From assembly GCF_026627425.1 (NCBI RefSeq), contig NZ_JAPNLH010000002.1, positions 124,001-188,000 on the forward strand: a DNA stretch of 64,000 nt, read 5' to 3'. This document shows positions 1 to 12,080 of this stretch, in pieces. How positions within the stretch are numbered: position 1 is the stretch's first letter; each line of letters begins with the position of its first letter. A program made the translations under genes and the position numbers. A model generated the notes under the pieces. The model was not told the DNA's origin, ran no database searches, and worked only from the letters and a program-made list of their open reading frames with translations. The stretch comes from Arthrobacter endolithicus (GTDB taxonomy: Bacteria; Actinomycetota; Actinomycetes; Actinomycetales; Micrococcaceae).

Positions 1-32
1 GGACGGTCACAGCTGCGCGAACGACGACGGCA

Positions 33-92
33 GACCGGTCACGGGAGCGGCAGACCGGCGCCGCCGGCGGCAAACAGGTAACGGGAGCGGCA
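33..92. repeat. three tandem 20-bp repeats downstream of coaBC
   Basis: Three consecutive 20-base units (33-52, 53-72, 73-92). Units 1 and 3 share the end ACGGGAGCGGCA; unit 2 is more diverged. The array lies in the noncoding stretch just past the coaBC stop codon. The gene expected further left (metK in related genomes) is outside the window. No function is assigned. Confidence 0.6.
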
Positions 93-96
93 ACCG

Positions 97-1338
97 TTAG
101 GTGGCGGCCAGCTGGTCACTGATGATGCTGATGACGGCGGCCGCGACGTCGGTTTTGCTCCCCGCGGCGGTGATTGGCTCCGCACCGTGGCGATCGAGAA
201 TGACCACCTCGGTTTGATCCAGGCCGAAGACCTTGTCGACGCCGACCTGGTTGACGACCAACAGGTCGCATCCCTTGCGTTGCAGCTTTGCCCGTGCATA
301 GTCCAGCACGTCGGACTGTTCGTCTCCGGTCTCTGCGGCGAAGCCCACAATGATCTGGCGCCGTCCGGTCCGTGTCCGATCGCGGACCAGTTCGAGTAGG
401 ACATCCGGGTTCCGGACCAGCGTGATCACCGGGTCGGCGACGTCGTCTTGTTTCTTGATTTTGTTCGCCGAACTGTGCAACGGCCGGAAATCGGCCACGG
501 CGGCGGCCATAACGACCACGTCGGAATCTTCGGCGGCTGCCAGTGCGGCAGCCCGCAGTTCCAAGGCCGTCTGCACGGTGATCAGTTCCACCCCGGCAGG
601 TGCCGGAACGTCCATATGAGCGGCGATCAGGCGAACATTGGCCCCGGCGTGCAGGGCCGCTGCGGCCAGCGCAACGCCCTGTTTACCAGAGGACCTGTTG
701 CCCAGGAACCGCACCGGATCCAGGGGTTCGCGGGTCCCGCCCGCGCTGATCGTCACGGTCCGGCCGGCCAGCGGCATCGCAAACGGACCAGAGCCGCCTG
801 CGCCGCTGTTCACCAGTTCCAGTGCCGCGGCAAAAATCTGTTCCGGCTCGGGAAGCCGGCCCGGTCCGGAGTCTGCTCCGGTCAGCCGCCCCACGGCGGG
901 CTCCAGCACCGTGACACCGCGGCGGCGTAGGGTGGCGACGTTCGCGGCCGTCGCGGCGTGCTGCCACATCTCGCTGTGCATAGCCGGAGCGAACAACACG
1001 GGACCCCGCGCCATCAACAACGTAGTAGTCAGCAGATCATCCGCCAGACCGGCAGCGGCCCGTGCCAACAGATCGGCCGTGGCCGGAGCGACGACTATTA
1101 AGTCCGCCTCGTGCCCCAGCCGGACATGCATGACCTTGTCAACGTCGTCGAAAACGTTGTTCGACACGGCATTGCCGGAGAGTGCCTCCCAGGTGGCCAT
1201 CCCGACAAACCCGGCCGATGCCGGTGTTGGAATGACGTGCACATCGTGGCCGGCCTCGGTGAAAAGCCGCAACAGCGACGCCACCTTGTATGCGGCAATG
1301 CCGCCGCCAACTCCCAAGACAATATTCAGGGGCGCCAT
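97..1338 (-). CDS. coaBC: bifunctional phosphopantothenoylcysteine decarboxylase / phosphopantothenate-cysteine ligase
   Basis: CoaBC (Dfp) joins cysteine to 4'-phosphopantothenate and then decarboxylates the product to 4'-phosphopantetheine, two cytosolic steps of coenzyme A synthesis. The N-terminal CoaC flavoprotein domain (about residues 1-185) shows GVGGGIAAYK, PATADLLARAAAGLADDLL and PAMHSEMW. The C-terminal CoaB domain (about 190-410) shows ISAGGTREPLDPVRFLGNRSSGKQG-type signature blocks and a KIKKQ segment. Length 413 is usual. The ATG lies 11 bases after the rpoZ stop, so it is probably the last gene seen of the gmk-rpoZ-coaBC run. Start and family are secure. Confidence 0.95.
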   Translation of the reverse strand: MAPLNIVLGVGGGIAAYKVASLLRLFTEAGHDVHVIPTPASAGFVGMATWEALSGNAVSNNVFDDVDKVMHVRLGHEADLIVVAPATADLLARAAAGLADDLLTTTLLMARGPVLFAPAMHSEMWQHAATAANVATLRRRGVTVLEPAVGRLTGADSGPGRLPEPEQIFAAALELVNSGAGGSGPFAMPLAGRTVTISAGGTREPLDPVRFLGNRSSGKQGVALAAAALHAGANVRLIAAHMDVPAPAGVELITVQTALELRAAALAAAEDSDVVVMAAAVADFRPLHSSANKIKKQDDVADPVITLVRNPDVLLELVRDRTRTGRRQIIVGFAAETGDEQSDVLDYARAKLQRKGCDLLVVNQVGVDKVFGLDQTEVVILDRHGAEPITAAGSKTDVAAAVISIISDQLAAT

Positions 1339-1349
1339 GGAGCGGGCTG

Positions 1350-1610
1350 CTACTCGGCGACCTCAACGGGTGTGGAAACCAGCATTCCTTCGTTGATTTC
1401 GCGGAAGGCGATGGAAAGGGACTTCTCGTTCAGCCGTGTGTCCACCAGCGGGCCAACGTATTCGAACAGGCCCTCGTGCAGCTGGGCGTAGTATGCGTTG
1501 ATCTGGCGTGCGCGCTTGGCACCGAAAATCACGAGGCCGTACTTCGAATCTGCTGCCTCGAGCAGGGAATCGATCGGCGGGTTGATAATACCTTCAAGCT
1601 TGGTAGCCAC
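1350..1610 (-). CDS. rpoZ: DNA-directed RNA polymerase omega subunit
   Basis: Small subunit that helps assemble and stabilise RNA polymerase. Conserved stretches are [32 protein letters not shown] and [13 protein letters not shown], all typical of actinobacterial omega. The frame is open to an ATG at 1637, but the family normally begins a few residues before TKLEG. A GTG at 1610 fits that and has GGAG five bases upstream (1616-1619), giving 86 residues, so I chose it. It lies between gmk and coaBC, the standard order. Confidence 0.93.
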   Translation of the reverse strand: MATKLEGIINPPIDSLLEAADSKYGLVIFGAKRARQINAYYAQLHEGLFEYVGPLVDTRLNEKSLSIAFREINEGMLVSTPVEVAE

Positions 1611-1645
1611 AAATTCTCCAAAATCCGTTAGGGTCACAACGCCAA

Positions 1646-2281
1646 TCAGCGCGGATTGGGCGTCAGCCCTATTAATGAAACGAGCTCGTCTGCCGCCCGT
1701 TGAACGTCATCATTTACGATGGTGTGGTCGAACTCCGGCTCGGCAGCAAGTTCCAGTTTAGCGGTTTCCAGCCGTCGGCGCTGTTCCTGCGTGGATTCGG
1801 TTCCCCGGCCCACCAGACGGCGGACCAATTCATCCCAAGTGGGCGGGGCGAGAAAGACGAAATTTGCCTCTGGAACGGCCTCCTTAACCTGCCGGGCGCC
1901 CTGGAGATCAATTTCCAGCAGCACAGACTTCCCCTCGGAAATGGCCCCCTGCACAGTGCTGCGGAGGGTGCCGTAGCGGTTCTGTCCGTGCACGACGGCC
2001 CACTCCAGAAATTCGCCCTGTGCGGCGAGTTCGTCAAACTCCGCAGAAGATTTGAAAAAGTAGTGCACACCGTCAATTTCACCGGGCCGTGCCGCCCTAG
2101 TGGTGGCTGAGACGGACAGCCAGACCTGTGGGTAGTTATCCCGGATGTATGTTGAGACCGTACCTTTGCCGACGGCCGTTGGACCCGCCAGCACCGTCAG
2201 CCCGGTGGCCGCTTTGATTCCCTTGCCAGCCGCTGGCTGTGCGGCAATGACTGTCCGGCCCCGCGTGGGGTCTGCCGTCAT
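1646..2281 (-). CDS. gmk: guanylate kinase
   Basis: Phosphorylates GMP to GDP with ATP, in the cytosol. The P-loop GPTAVGKGT is at residues 33-41, followed by the GMP-binding region ([19 protein letters not shown]) and a lid with [12 protein letters not shown]. Length 211 is usual with a short extra N-terminus. Its ATG overlaps the mihF stop by four bases (ATGA), so translation is probably coupled. Gmk and mIHF are neighbours throughout Actinobacteria. Confidence 0.96.
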   Translation of the reverse strand: MTADPTRGRTVIAAQPAAGKGIKAATGLTVLAGPTAVGKGTVSTYIRDNYPQVWLSVSATTRAARPGEIDGVHYFFKSSAEFDELAAQGEFLEWAVVHGQNRYGTLRSTVQGAISEGKSVLLEIDLQGARQVKEAVPEANFVFLAPPTWDELVRRLVGRGTESTQEQRRRLETAKLELAAEPEFDHTIVNDDVQRAADELVSLIGLTPNPR

Positions 2282-2598
2282 GAGCCTTGTCCCAGAAAGT
2301 CGATAAGGGCTCTGCGCTGGTGAATGCCGAGCCCACGAAGCCTGCGTGTCGGAGAAATGCCGACCTTGTTCATAATCACAGTTGCGCGTACCTTTCCAAT
2401 GCCGGGCAGGGCTTCGAGCAATTCACTGGTCTTCAACCGGCCGATTGCCTCGTCGCCGTCGCCGGCAGTCAGGACCTCCGCCACGGTGGCGGTGCCTGTC
2501 TTCAGTTTATGTTTCACGGCGGCCCGCGTGGTGCGGGCCGCAGCCGCCTTGGCCAGTGCTGCGGTTCGTTCTTGTGCTGTCAATGGGCGCAGGCTCAC
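2278..2598 (-). CDS. mihF: integration host factor, actinobacterial type (mIHF)
   Basis: Actinobacterial nucleoid-associated, DNA-bending protein, unrelated to proteobacterial IHF. The 106-residue protein has a basic N-terminal helix ([14 protein letters not shown]) and a helix-hairpin-helix region [13 protein letters not shown] followed by [16 protein letters not shown], matching the family. It sits directly upstream of gmk with a four-base overlap. About 110 noncoding bases separate it from pyrF, so it may have its own promoter. Confidence 0.93.
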   Translation of the reverse strand: MSLRPLTAQERTAALAKAAAARTTRAAVKHKLKTGTATVAEVLTAGDGDEAIGRLKTSELLEALPGIGKVRATVIMNKVGISPTRRLRGLGIHQRRALIDFLGQGS

Positions 2599-3593
2599 GG
2601 GAACTCCTTGGAAGCGGGGGCGGAGGGCGCCGGACGGGAATGGCTTCCCCTGAACTTATCCGCACCGGGGAGACAAAATCAATCCGCCCCCGATCCGCTG
2701 CTCCCACTCAGGCCCGTAGGGTGTCCAGGGTCCGCTGCGTCGCCTGACGCAGTGCCGCCAAATCCGGGCCGGCCGTCAGGATGCCTCGACTAGACGTTCC
2801 CAAGACTCGAGGATAGGCGGCCCCGAAGGTGCGCCGCATGTCTGCCGCTGTGGCTCCCTGGGCTCCCAGTCCGGGGGCGAGGATAGGCCCGTTCAGGGTC
2901 CCAAGCTCAATCCCCAGCTCCGTCAGGGCCGAGCCAACGGTGGCGCCCATCACCAGCCCGACGGATCCCGGTCCCGCTATACCGGCGTTTTCCGCCGCAG
3001 CGGCCGCAACGATCCTGCGGGCGACCGAATCCCTCCCGCCAACGTGCTGAACGGAGGGTCCCTCGGGGTTCGATGTCAGTGCCAGGACGAACACTCCCCT
3101 GCCCTGGGTCGCCGCTTGATCGAGGGCCGGGCGCAACGACTCAAAGCCCAGGTATGGGCTTAGGGTCACGGCGTCCGCGGCCAGTGCGGAACCATCCCGC
3201 AGCCAGGCGTCGGCATACGCGCTCATTGTCGAGCCGATGTCCCCCCGTTTGGCGTCGGCGATGCTGAGGATCCCGGTGGCAGCGGCTTCGGCCAGCAGCT
3301 CCTCCAGTACAGCAATGCCCGCTGAACCGTGCCGCTCATAGAGGGCCACCTGCGGCTTCACCGCAGCTGCAAGCGGACCCACGGCTTCGAGCACGGAGAG
3401 CGAAAAGCGCCGCAAGCCGGCAGCGTCGTCCTGCAGTCCCCACCCGGTGAGCAACGCCGGATGCGGGTCGATGCCCACGCATAAGGGTCCCTGCGCTGCC
3501 ATCGCGGTGGCAAGCCGGACCCCGAAGGGCTCCCGACCGTTGGCCGCCGGCTCCGCGGGCTTAGCCTGCTCGGGCACCTGCTCAGTCGGTTGC

Positions 3594-6892
<3,299 letters not shown>

Positions 6893-6893
<1 letters not shown>

Positions 6894-8131
6894 TAGTTCT
6901 TGTCCCCATTCTGTGACGAAGTTTCTGAAACGACGGAGGTTTCGGTGCTGGTGTCCGCTGCGCCGCCGGCATTGGCTGCCATCAGGTCAATGAAGCGGTC
7001 GAAAAGATAGGCGGAATCGTGCGGGCCCGCGGCTGCTTCCGGGTGGTACTGAACCGAAAAGGCCGGAATGTCCAGGCAGGAAAGGCCCTCGACGACGTCG
7101 TCATTGAGGCTGATATGGCTGACCTCCACCCGGCCGAACCGCTCCTCGGGAGCCATTCCCGCACCTTCTCGGGGTGCGTCGACGGCGAACCCGTGGTTCT
7201 GCGAGGTGATTTCCACCTTGCCGGTGCGGCGGTCCATCACCGGCTGGTTAATGCCGCGGTGGCCGTAGCGCAGTTTGTAGGTCCCGAAGCCCAGAGCCCG
7301 GCCCAGGATCTGGTTGCCAAAGCAGATGCCAAAGAACGGCACCCGGGCGTCGAGCACCTTGCGCAGCAGCGCCACCTGCCCGTCCGCGGTCGCCGGATCG
7401 CCGGGGCCATTGGACATGAAGACGCCATCGGCCCGCACCGACTCCAGCTCGGCAAACGTCGTGGCCGCCGGCAGGACGTGCACGCGCACTCCCCGCTCGG
7501 CAAAACGCTGCGGCGTCATGGCCTTGATTCCCAAGTCCAGCGCGGCCACCGTAAAGCGCGGCTCACCCTTCCAGCCGTGATCGGACGGCTCGACGACGTA
7601 GGGCTGGTCGACGCTGACCTCTTCGGCCAGCTTGGCCCCCTCCATTCCGGCGCTGGCGCAGACCTGCTCCAGCAGCGCGGCTTCGGACTGATCGGCGGCG
7701 GTGCCGGAAAAAATGCCGGCGCGCATGGCCCCGCGCTCCCGCAGGTGCCGGGTGATCGCTCGGGTGTCCACGCCCTGGATCCCAACAATGCCCTGCGCGA
7801 GGAGTTCATCATCCAAACTGCGTTCGCTGCGCCAGTTGGAGGGCCGGCGTGCGGCGTCGCGCACAATGTAGCCGGCAACCCAGATCCGCCGGGATTCGGC
7901 GTCCTCGTCATTGACGCCGGTATTGCCGATGTGCGGCGCGGTTTGGACCACCAGCTGCCGGGCGTACGAGGGATCGGTGATGGTCTCTTGGTACCCGGTC
8001 ATGCCGGTGGCGAAAACCGCCTCGCCCAGTGCCGCTCCTGTGGCGCCGTAGCTGGTGCCACGGAAGGTCCTGCCGTCTTCCAAAATCAGCAAGGCGGCAG
8101 TTGCGGATGTGCTCTGTTCGGGTTCAGTCAT
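6893..8131 (-). CDS. carA: carbamoyl-phosphate synthase small (glutaminase) subunit
   Basis: Hydrolyses glutamine and channels ammonia to CarB. The N-terminal CPSase_sm domain ([13 protein letters not shown]) is followed by a class I glutamine amidotransferase domain with nucleophile Cys at about residue 270 in [10 protein letters not shown] and the His-Glu pair in SVQYHPEA. An in-frame ATG exists at 8167; I prefer the ATG at 8131 (412 residues), which has GGAAAG upstream and overlaps the preceding gene by eight bases. A Ser/Thr-rich tail of about 20 residues follows the domain. Confidence 0.97.
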
Positions 8132-8747
8132 TCTCGTTCTTTCCGGTATCGGCCTGCTCGGTTTCATTTACAACGGTGCCATTTACAACCGGGGCATTCC
8201 CAGTCGCGCCATTGTCAGCCGTGTGGTTTGCTGCGGGGTGGTTTGCTGCGGAGTGGTTTGCGATGGGGGCAAAGTCAGTCAGCATGGTGAGCAGCGGGGT
8301 TTTCGCTGCGGCCTGCCGGGTGCGGAAGCCAGTGTCGACCGGATGCCCGCCCAGCCGCCAGGACAGGACAATCAGCCCGTCCCGCTCAACGAACTTCCCA
8401 GCCATGCCGCTTTCGGTTCTTGCGCTGCCATAACTGTCCTTCGGGATGAAGACATCCGGCGCGCCCGAGCGGCTGATCAAAATCCCCTCCGGATGCACCG
8501 ACAGAACGGCGTTGCTGCGGATGCCCAGGCCGTGCACCGCCAAGCGGTCCAGCCAGTCTCCCTCCGTCGTCGTCACGACGTACTGCCCTTCAGCGCTGGC
8601 GAGAGGGGCAGACAGCTGTTGCGGCACCGCCGGCAGCGGTGCAATACCGGCCTGGCGCTGGAGCCGATGCCGCCAGCCCATCCAGAGCAGCGCAAAAATC
8701 ACCACTACCAGCGCCACCGCCAGCAGCGTCGGGAACAGCCTGGCCAT
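8124..8747 (-). CDS. PH-domain-like membrane protein of the pyr operon
   Basis: Membrane-anchored protein of unknown function found between pyrC and carA in Actinobacteria (the position of Rv1382 in Mycobacterium tuberculosis). One transmembrane helix at about residues 5-24 is followed by a domain at about 45-155 with [20 protein letters not shown] and [14 protein letters not shown], resembling bacterial PH-like domains. The tail (about 155-207) is rich in Asn, Ala and His, with repeated NHxAA units from a DNA tandem repeat. It overlaps pyrC by one base and carA by eight. Its constant place in the operon suggests a pyrimidine-linked role; this is inference. Confidence 0.85.
   Translation of the reverse strand: MARLFPTLLAVALVVVIFALLWMGWRHRLQRQAGIAPLPAVPQQLSAPLASAEGQYVVTTTEGDWLDRLAVHGLGIRSNAVLSVHPEGILISRSGAPDVFIPKDSYGSARTESGMAGKFVERDGLIVLSWRLGGHPVDTGFRTRQAAAKTPLLTMLTDFAPIANHSAANHPAANHTADNGATGNAPVVNGTVVNETEQADTGKNEND
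8223..8267. repeat. 15-bp tandem repeat inside the PH-protein gene
   Basis: Three 15-base units (8223-8237, 8238-8252, 8253-8267) that all begin GTGGTTTGC on the plus strand. They encode the NHxAA repeats of the C-terminal tail. The unit is a multiple of three, so copy-number change keeps the frame. Confidence 0.75.
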
Positions 8748-10120
8748 CAGTGCTCTCCCTGTATGCCGCGCGGGTTGGCCTGCCGGTATGGGCTGTTGAG
8801 CTTGCCATCCAACACCGTCGGGTGCCCCCGGTAAAAGGTGGCGACGACGGCGCCCGGGAGAACGCGTCCGCTAAACGGCGAGTTGAGTCCCTTGGTCGCC
8901 ATAGTCCGAGGGTCCACCGTCCAGCGCGCGGCCGGGTCGACCAGCACCAAATTCGCCGGCTCACCGACCGCCAGCGGACGTCCCTGGCCTGCGAGTCGGC
9001 CGATCCTGGCGGGAGCAACTGAAGTGACGCGGGCAAACCCTTCCCAATCCAACAGCCCGGATTCGATCATGGTGTGCTGCACCACCGAGAGCGCCGTTTC
9101 CAGCCCTGTCATGCCCATTGCCGCCTGGGCCCATTCGCAGTCTTTCGCTTCGCTCGGATGTGGAGCGTGATCGGTGCCTATGACATCGATGGTGCCGTCC
9201 GCCAGTGCAGCCCGCAACGCAGCGACGTCCTCTTCGGCGCGCAGCGGGGGGTTCACCTTGTACACCGGGTTGTAGCTGCGGACCAGTTCCTCGGTAAGCC
9301 ACAGGTGATGCGGCGTCACCTCCGCCGTGACTTTAATACCCCGTGCCTTAGCCCAGCGGATTAGCTCCACCGAACCGGCGGTGGAGACATGGCAAATATG
9401 CAGCCGGGAATCTACGTGCTGGGCCAGCAAAACGTCCCTGGCAATAATCGATTCCTCCGCCACGGCCGGCCAGCCGGCCAGCCCCAGCACTGCGGAGACC
9501 TTGCCCTCGTTCATCTGGGCGCCTTCTGTCAGGCGCGGTTCCTGCGCATGCTGGGCTATCACGCCGTCGAAGGCCTTGACGTATTCCAGCGCCCGACGCA
9601 TCAGCACCGGATCGCTCACGCAGATCCCGTCGTCGGAAAATATCCGCACACGCGCCCGGGAATCGGCCATGGCGCCCAATTCGGCCAACTGCTTGCCGGC
9701 AAGGCCCACGGTAACTGCACCCACCGGGCGTACATCCACCCATCCGGCATCGCGGCCCAGGCTGAATACCTGCTCCACCACCCCCGCGGTGTCTGCGACC
9801 GGAGAACTGTTCGCCATGGCGTGCACGGCCGTATAACCGCCCAGCGCGGCGGCACGGGAGCCGGTTTCCACCGTTTCCGCATCTTCCCGGCCCGGCTCCC
9901 GCAGATGGGTATGCGGATCGACCATCCCGGGCAGTGCAATTAGTCCGGCGGCGTCGATCACCGTGGCAGACCTGGCGCTCAGCCCGGAACCGATCTCAAC
10001 AATCCGGCCGTCCTGCACCAGCAGATCCGTCTGCTCTTTGCCCAGTGGTGAGGCTCCCCGGATCAGGTAGCGGGCCGCGGCTTCCGGTCCGGCCTGGTCG
10101 GCTGTTTTCTGTGCTGTCAT
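8747..10120 (-). CDS. pyrC: dihydroorotase
   Basis: Cyclises carbamoyl aspartate to dihydroorotate. It is an amidohydrolase with the metal-binding [10 protein letters not shown], the later [10 protein letters not shown] block and a C-terminal composite beta domain. At 457 residues it is the long class I type. The ATG overlaps the pyrB stop by four bases, and the stop overlaps the PH-protein ATG by one (TGATG). Fully conserved pyr operon position. Confidence 0.96.
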   Translation of the reverse strand: MTAQKTADQAGPEAAARYLIRGASPLGKEQTDLLVQDGRIVEIGSGLSARSATVIDAAGLIALPGMVDPHTHLREPGREDAETVETGSRAAALGGYTAVHAMANSSPVADTAGVVEQVFSLGRDAGWVDVRPVGAVTVGLAGKQLAELGAMADSRARVRIFSDDGICVSDPVLMRRALEYVKAFDGVIAQHAQEPRLTEGAQMNEGKVSAVLGLAGWPAVAEESIIARDVLLAQHVDSRLHICHVSTAGSVELIRWAKARGIKVTAEVTPHHLWLTEELVRSYNPVYKVNPPLRAEEDVAALRAALADGTIDVIGTDHAPHPSEAKDCEWAQAAMGMTGLETALSVVQHTMIESGLLDWEGFARVTSVAPARIGRLAGQGRPLAVGEPANLVLVDPAARWTVDPRTMATKGLNSPFSGRVLPGAVVATFYRGHPTVLDGKLNSPYRQANPRGIQGEH

Positions 10121-11169
10121 CGGGCGTTCTCTCGGGTTTCATCGGCACGGGTATTCGGACGATTGTCTACTGCGGTTCTCGGTGGCGGCAGCCGCGGTGG
10201 GGGATCACGCAGATCCCCGGACAGCGCTAGATACAGCACCGCCATCCGGACAGAGACCCCGTTTCGCACCTGTGCCAGCACGGTGGAACGGGAGGAATCC
10301 GCCGCCGCAGAGGAGATTTCCAGACCGCGGTTCATCGGGCCCGGATGCATGATGATCGTGTCCTTCATGCCGAGCGTGTCCAGGCGCGCCAACCGTGCAT
10401 CGTCAAGACCCCAGCGGCGCGAATACTCCCGGGTGGACGGGAAGAACGAGTCGTTCATCCGCTCGGCCTGGACACGCAGGACCATAATCGCGTCCACGCC
10501 TGCCTCGAGCACTGAATCCAGGTCGTAACTGACGGCGCACGGCCAGTGTTCGACGCCGACAGGCAGCAGGGTGGGCGGGGCCACTAGGGTCACTTCGGCG
10601 CCCAAAGTCTGCAGTAACCAGACATTGGACCTGGCGACCCGGGAATGCAGGACATCCCCGGCGATCGCGACCCGCAGTCCAACCAGATTGCTGCCGGTCG
10701 AATCAGTCCCGTTCAACCGGGACAAGTGCCGGCGCATGGTGAACGCGTCCAGCAGCGCCTGCGTCGGGTGCTCATGGGTGCCGTCCCCGGCATTAATCAC
10801 TGCGGCGTCAATCCATCCTGAGGTAGCAAGCTGCGCAGGTGCACCGGAGGCCCAGTGACGGATCACTACTGCATCCGCGCTCATGGCCTCAAGAGTCTGT
10901 GCGGTATCCTTCAGCGACTCGCCCTTTGAAACGGATGAACCCTTGGCTGAGAAGTTGATGACATCCGCTGACAGGCGCTTGGCTGCTGCCTCGAAGGAAA
11001 TCCTGGTCCGGGTCGAATCCTCGAAAAACAGATTCACCACAGTACGTCCGCGCAGTGCCGGCAGCTTCTTTACCTCACGCTCCCCGACCGCAGCCATTTC
11101 CTCCGCGGTGTCCAGGATGCGGATTGCGTTTTCCAGGCTCAAGTCCTGGGTGGACAGCAGGTGCCTCAT
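10117..11169 (-). CDS. pyrB: aspartate carbamoyltransferase catalytic subunit
   Basis: Transfers the carbamoyl group to aspartate, the first committed pyrimidine step. The carbamoyl-phosphate loop [10 protein letters not shown] is at about residues 51-60, with an [11 protein letters not shown] block near 137 and an MHPGPMNRG block near 275. Length 350 includes a Pro/Arg-rich C-terminal extension of about 30 residues that is probably disordered. No pyrI gene is nearby, as usual in this phylum. Four-base overlaps on both sides (pyrR and pyrC). Confidence 0.96.
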   Translation of the reverse strand: MRHLLSTQDLSLENAIRILDTAEEMAAVGEREVKKLPALRGRTVVNLFFEDSTRTRISFEAAAKRLSADVINFSAKGSSVSKGESLKDTAQTLEAMSADAVVIRHWASGAPAQLATSGWIDAAVINAGDGTHEHPTQALLDAFTMRRHLSRLNGTDSTGSNLVGLRVAIAGDVLHSRVARSNVWLLQTLGAEVTLVAPPTLLPVGVEHWPCAVSYDLDSVLEAGVDAIMVLRVQAERMNDSFFPSTREYSRRWGLDDARLARLDTLGMKDTIIMHPGPMNRGLEISSAAADSSRSTVLAQVRNGVSVRMAVLYLALSGDLRDPPPRLPPPRTAVDNRPNTRADETRENAR

Positions 11170-11756
11170 AAGCCTGCCTCGATGACGACCTCATCCGCAC
11201 CGCTCCAGCTGGAACTTGCTGCGTCGGTCTCGTTCAACCGCACCCGAACCTTTTCGGCCGACGCCGTCGGCAGGTTCTTCCCCACATGGTCGGCCCGGAT
11301 AGGCAATTCCCGGTGTCCACGATCGGCCAGCACGGCCAACCGTACCGCCCGTGGCCTGCCAAGGTCCACCAACGCGTCCAGCGCGGCGCGGATCGTGCGG
11401 CCGGAGAAAAGAACGTCGTCCACCAGGACTACCACTTTGTCATCGATCCCCGCGGCCGGAAGCCTGGTCCGTTCGGGGGCCCTAGTCGGCTGTCGTGCCA
11501 GATCGTCTCGAAACATTGTGACATCCAGCTGGCCCACGATGGCGTCAGCCTTTATGGATGGGTCCGCTGCCGCCAGCTTTGCCGCCAGGCGCTGTGCGAG
11601 CGGAAAACCCCGGCGGGGAATGCCGAGCAGAATCAGATCTTTGGAGCCCTTATTGGCTTCCAGAATTTCATGGGCTATACGGGTGAGTGCGCGGTCGATG
11701 TCCGCTGCGCTCATGACGACGCGTGACGCGCCTGCAGCAGCTGCTTCAGGACTCAT
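11166..11756 (-). CDS. pyrR: bifunctional pyr operon regulator / uracil phosphoribosyltransferase PyrR
   Basis: RNA-binding regulator that senses uridine nucleotides and represses the operon it heads; it also has uracil phosphoribosyltransferase activity. The PRPP-binding motif [21 protein letters not shown] is at about residues 92-112, and the [18 protein letters not shown] block is typical. Length 196. A strong purine-rich ribosome binding site (GGGGGAGG) precedes the ATG, immediately after a hairpin with a PyrR-type loop (11774-11793), which suggests autogenous translational control. Confidence 0.96.
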   Translation of the reverse strand: MSPEAAAAGASRVVMSAADIDRALTRIAHEILEANKGSKDLILLGIPRRGFPLAQRLAAKLAAADPSIKADAIVGQLDVTMFRDDLARQPTRAPERTRLPAAGIDDKVVVLVDDVLFSGRTIRAALDALVDLGRPRAVRLAVLADRGHRELPIRADHVGKNLPTASAEKVRVRLNETDAASSSWSGADEVVIEAGL

Positions 11757-11773
11757 GTCTCGCCTCCCCCCTT

Positions 11774-11793
11774 CCCCGCCTCACTGGACGGAA
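11774..11793 (-). promoter_or_regulatory. PyrR-binding hairpin in the pyrR leader
   Basis: In the minus-strand RNA, UUCCGUC pairs with GGCGGGG (seven pairs including G-U) around the hexaloop CAGUGA. This matches the known PyrR-binding loop pattern (UCCNGNGAGG). Only 17 bases lie between the hairpin and the pyrR ATG, and they contain the ribosome binding site. There is no room for a terminator, so translational repression as reported for Mycobacterium smegmatis is the likely mode. Confidence 0.8.
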
Positions 11794-11833
11794 TTAAAAG
11801 GATCATTGCATGCCAAAACTATCACAGCGGCAG

Positions 11834-12040
11834 CTACCGGCCGGGCGCCGGTTCCTGAAGATCAGCTGCGGGAGCCACCGGAGGCCAGGGCGTTAGCTCG
11901 CCGCCGTCCACGTTCAAGGTCTCTCCCGCTATGTAGCTCGATTCCGAGGGGGGGGGTGGAACGCATAGGCGCGCTTTCTACCCAGGCAGCTACGTTCCCG
12001 GCTGCAAGGAGGAACGGCGTAACCTCGCCCCGACCAGCTG
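11834..12040 (-). pseudogene. decayed C-terminal remnant of a short-chain dehydrogenase/reductase
   Basis: Read on the minus strand, the sequence before a TAG at 11834-11836 encodes SESSYIAGETLNVDGGELTP, the standard C-terminal signature of SDR oxidoreductases. Upstream, the frame runs into a homopolymer of nine C (11948-11956); beyond it other frames hold SDR-like fragments such as EVTPFLLAAGNVAAW, and stops interrupt. No start or Rossmann motif remains. It lies between pyrR and the prsW promoter, so it looks like a relic of a lost gene. Confidence 0.6.
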
Positions 12041-12068
12041 CCCGCTAGGTGACGGCCTCGGTCGCGCA

Positions 12069-12074
12069 TAGGCT
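12069..12074 (+). promoter_or_regulatory. -10 box of a probable leaderless promoter for the PrsW gene
   Basis: TAGGCT ends six bases before the ATG at 12081 and no Shine-Dalgarno is visible. That spacing puts the transcription start at or next to the ATG, the usual form of leaderless actinobacterial mRNAs. No clear -35 was seen. Confidence 0.5.
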
Positions 12075-12080
12075 AATTAC

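Noticed and set aside
11161-12048. 295-codon plus-strand open frame over pyrR and the SDR relic
   Set aside because: Composition is that of antisense DNA; the minus strand holds pyrR and the SDR ending.
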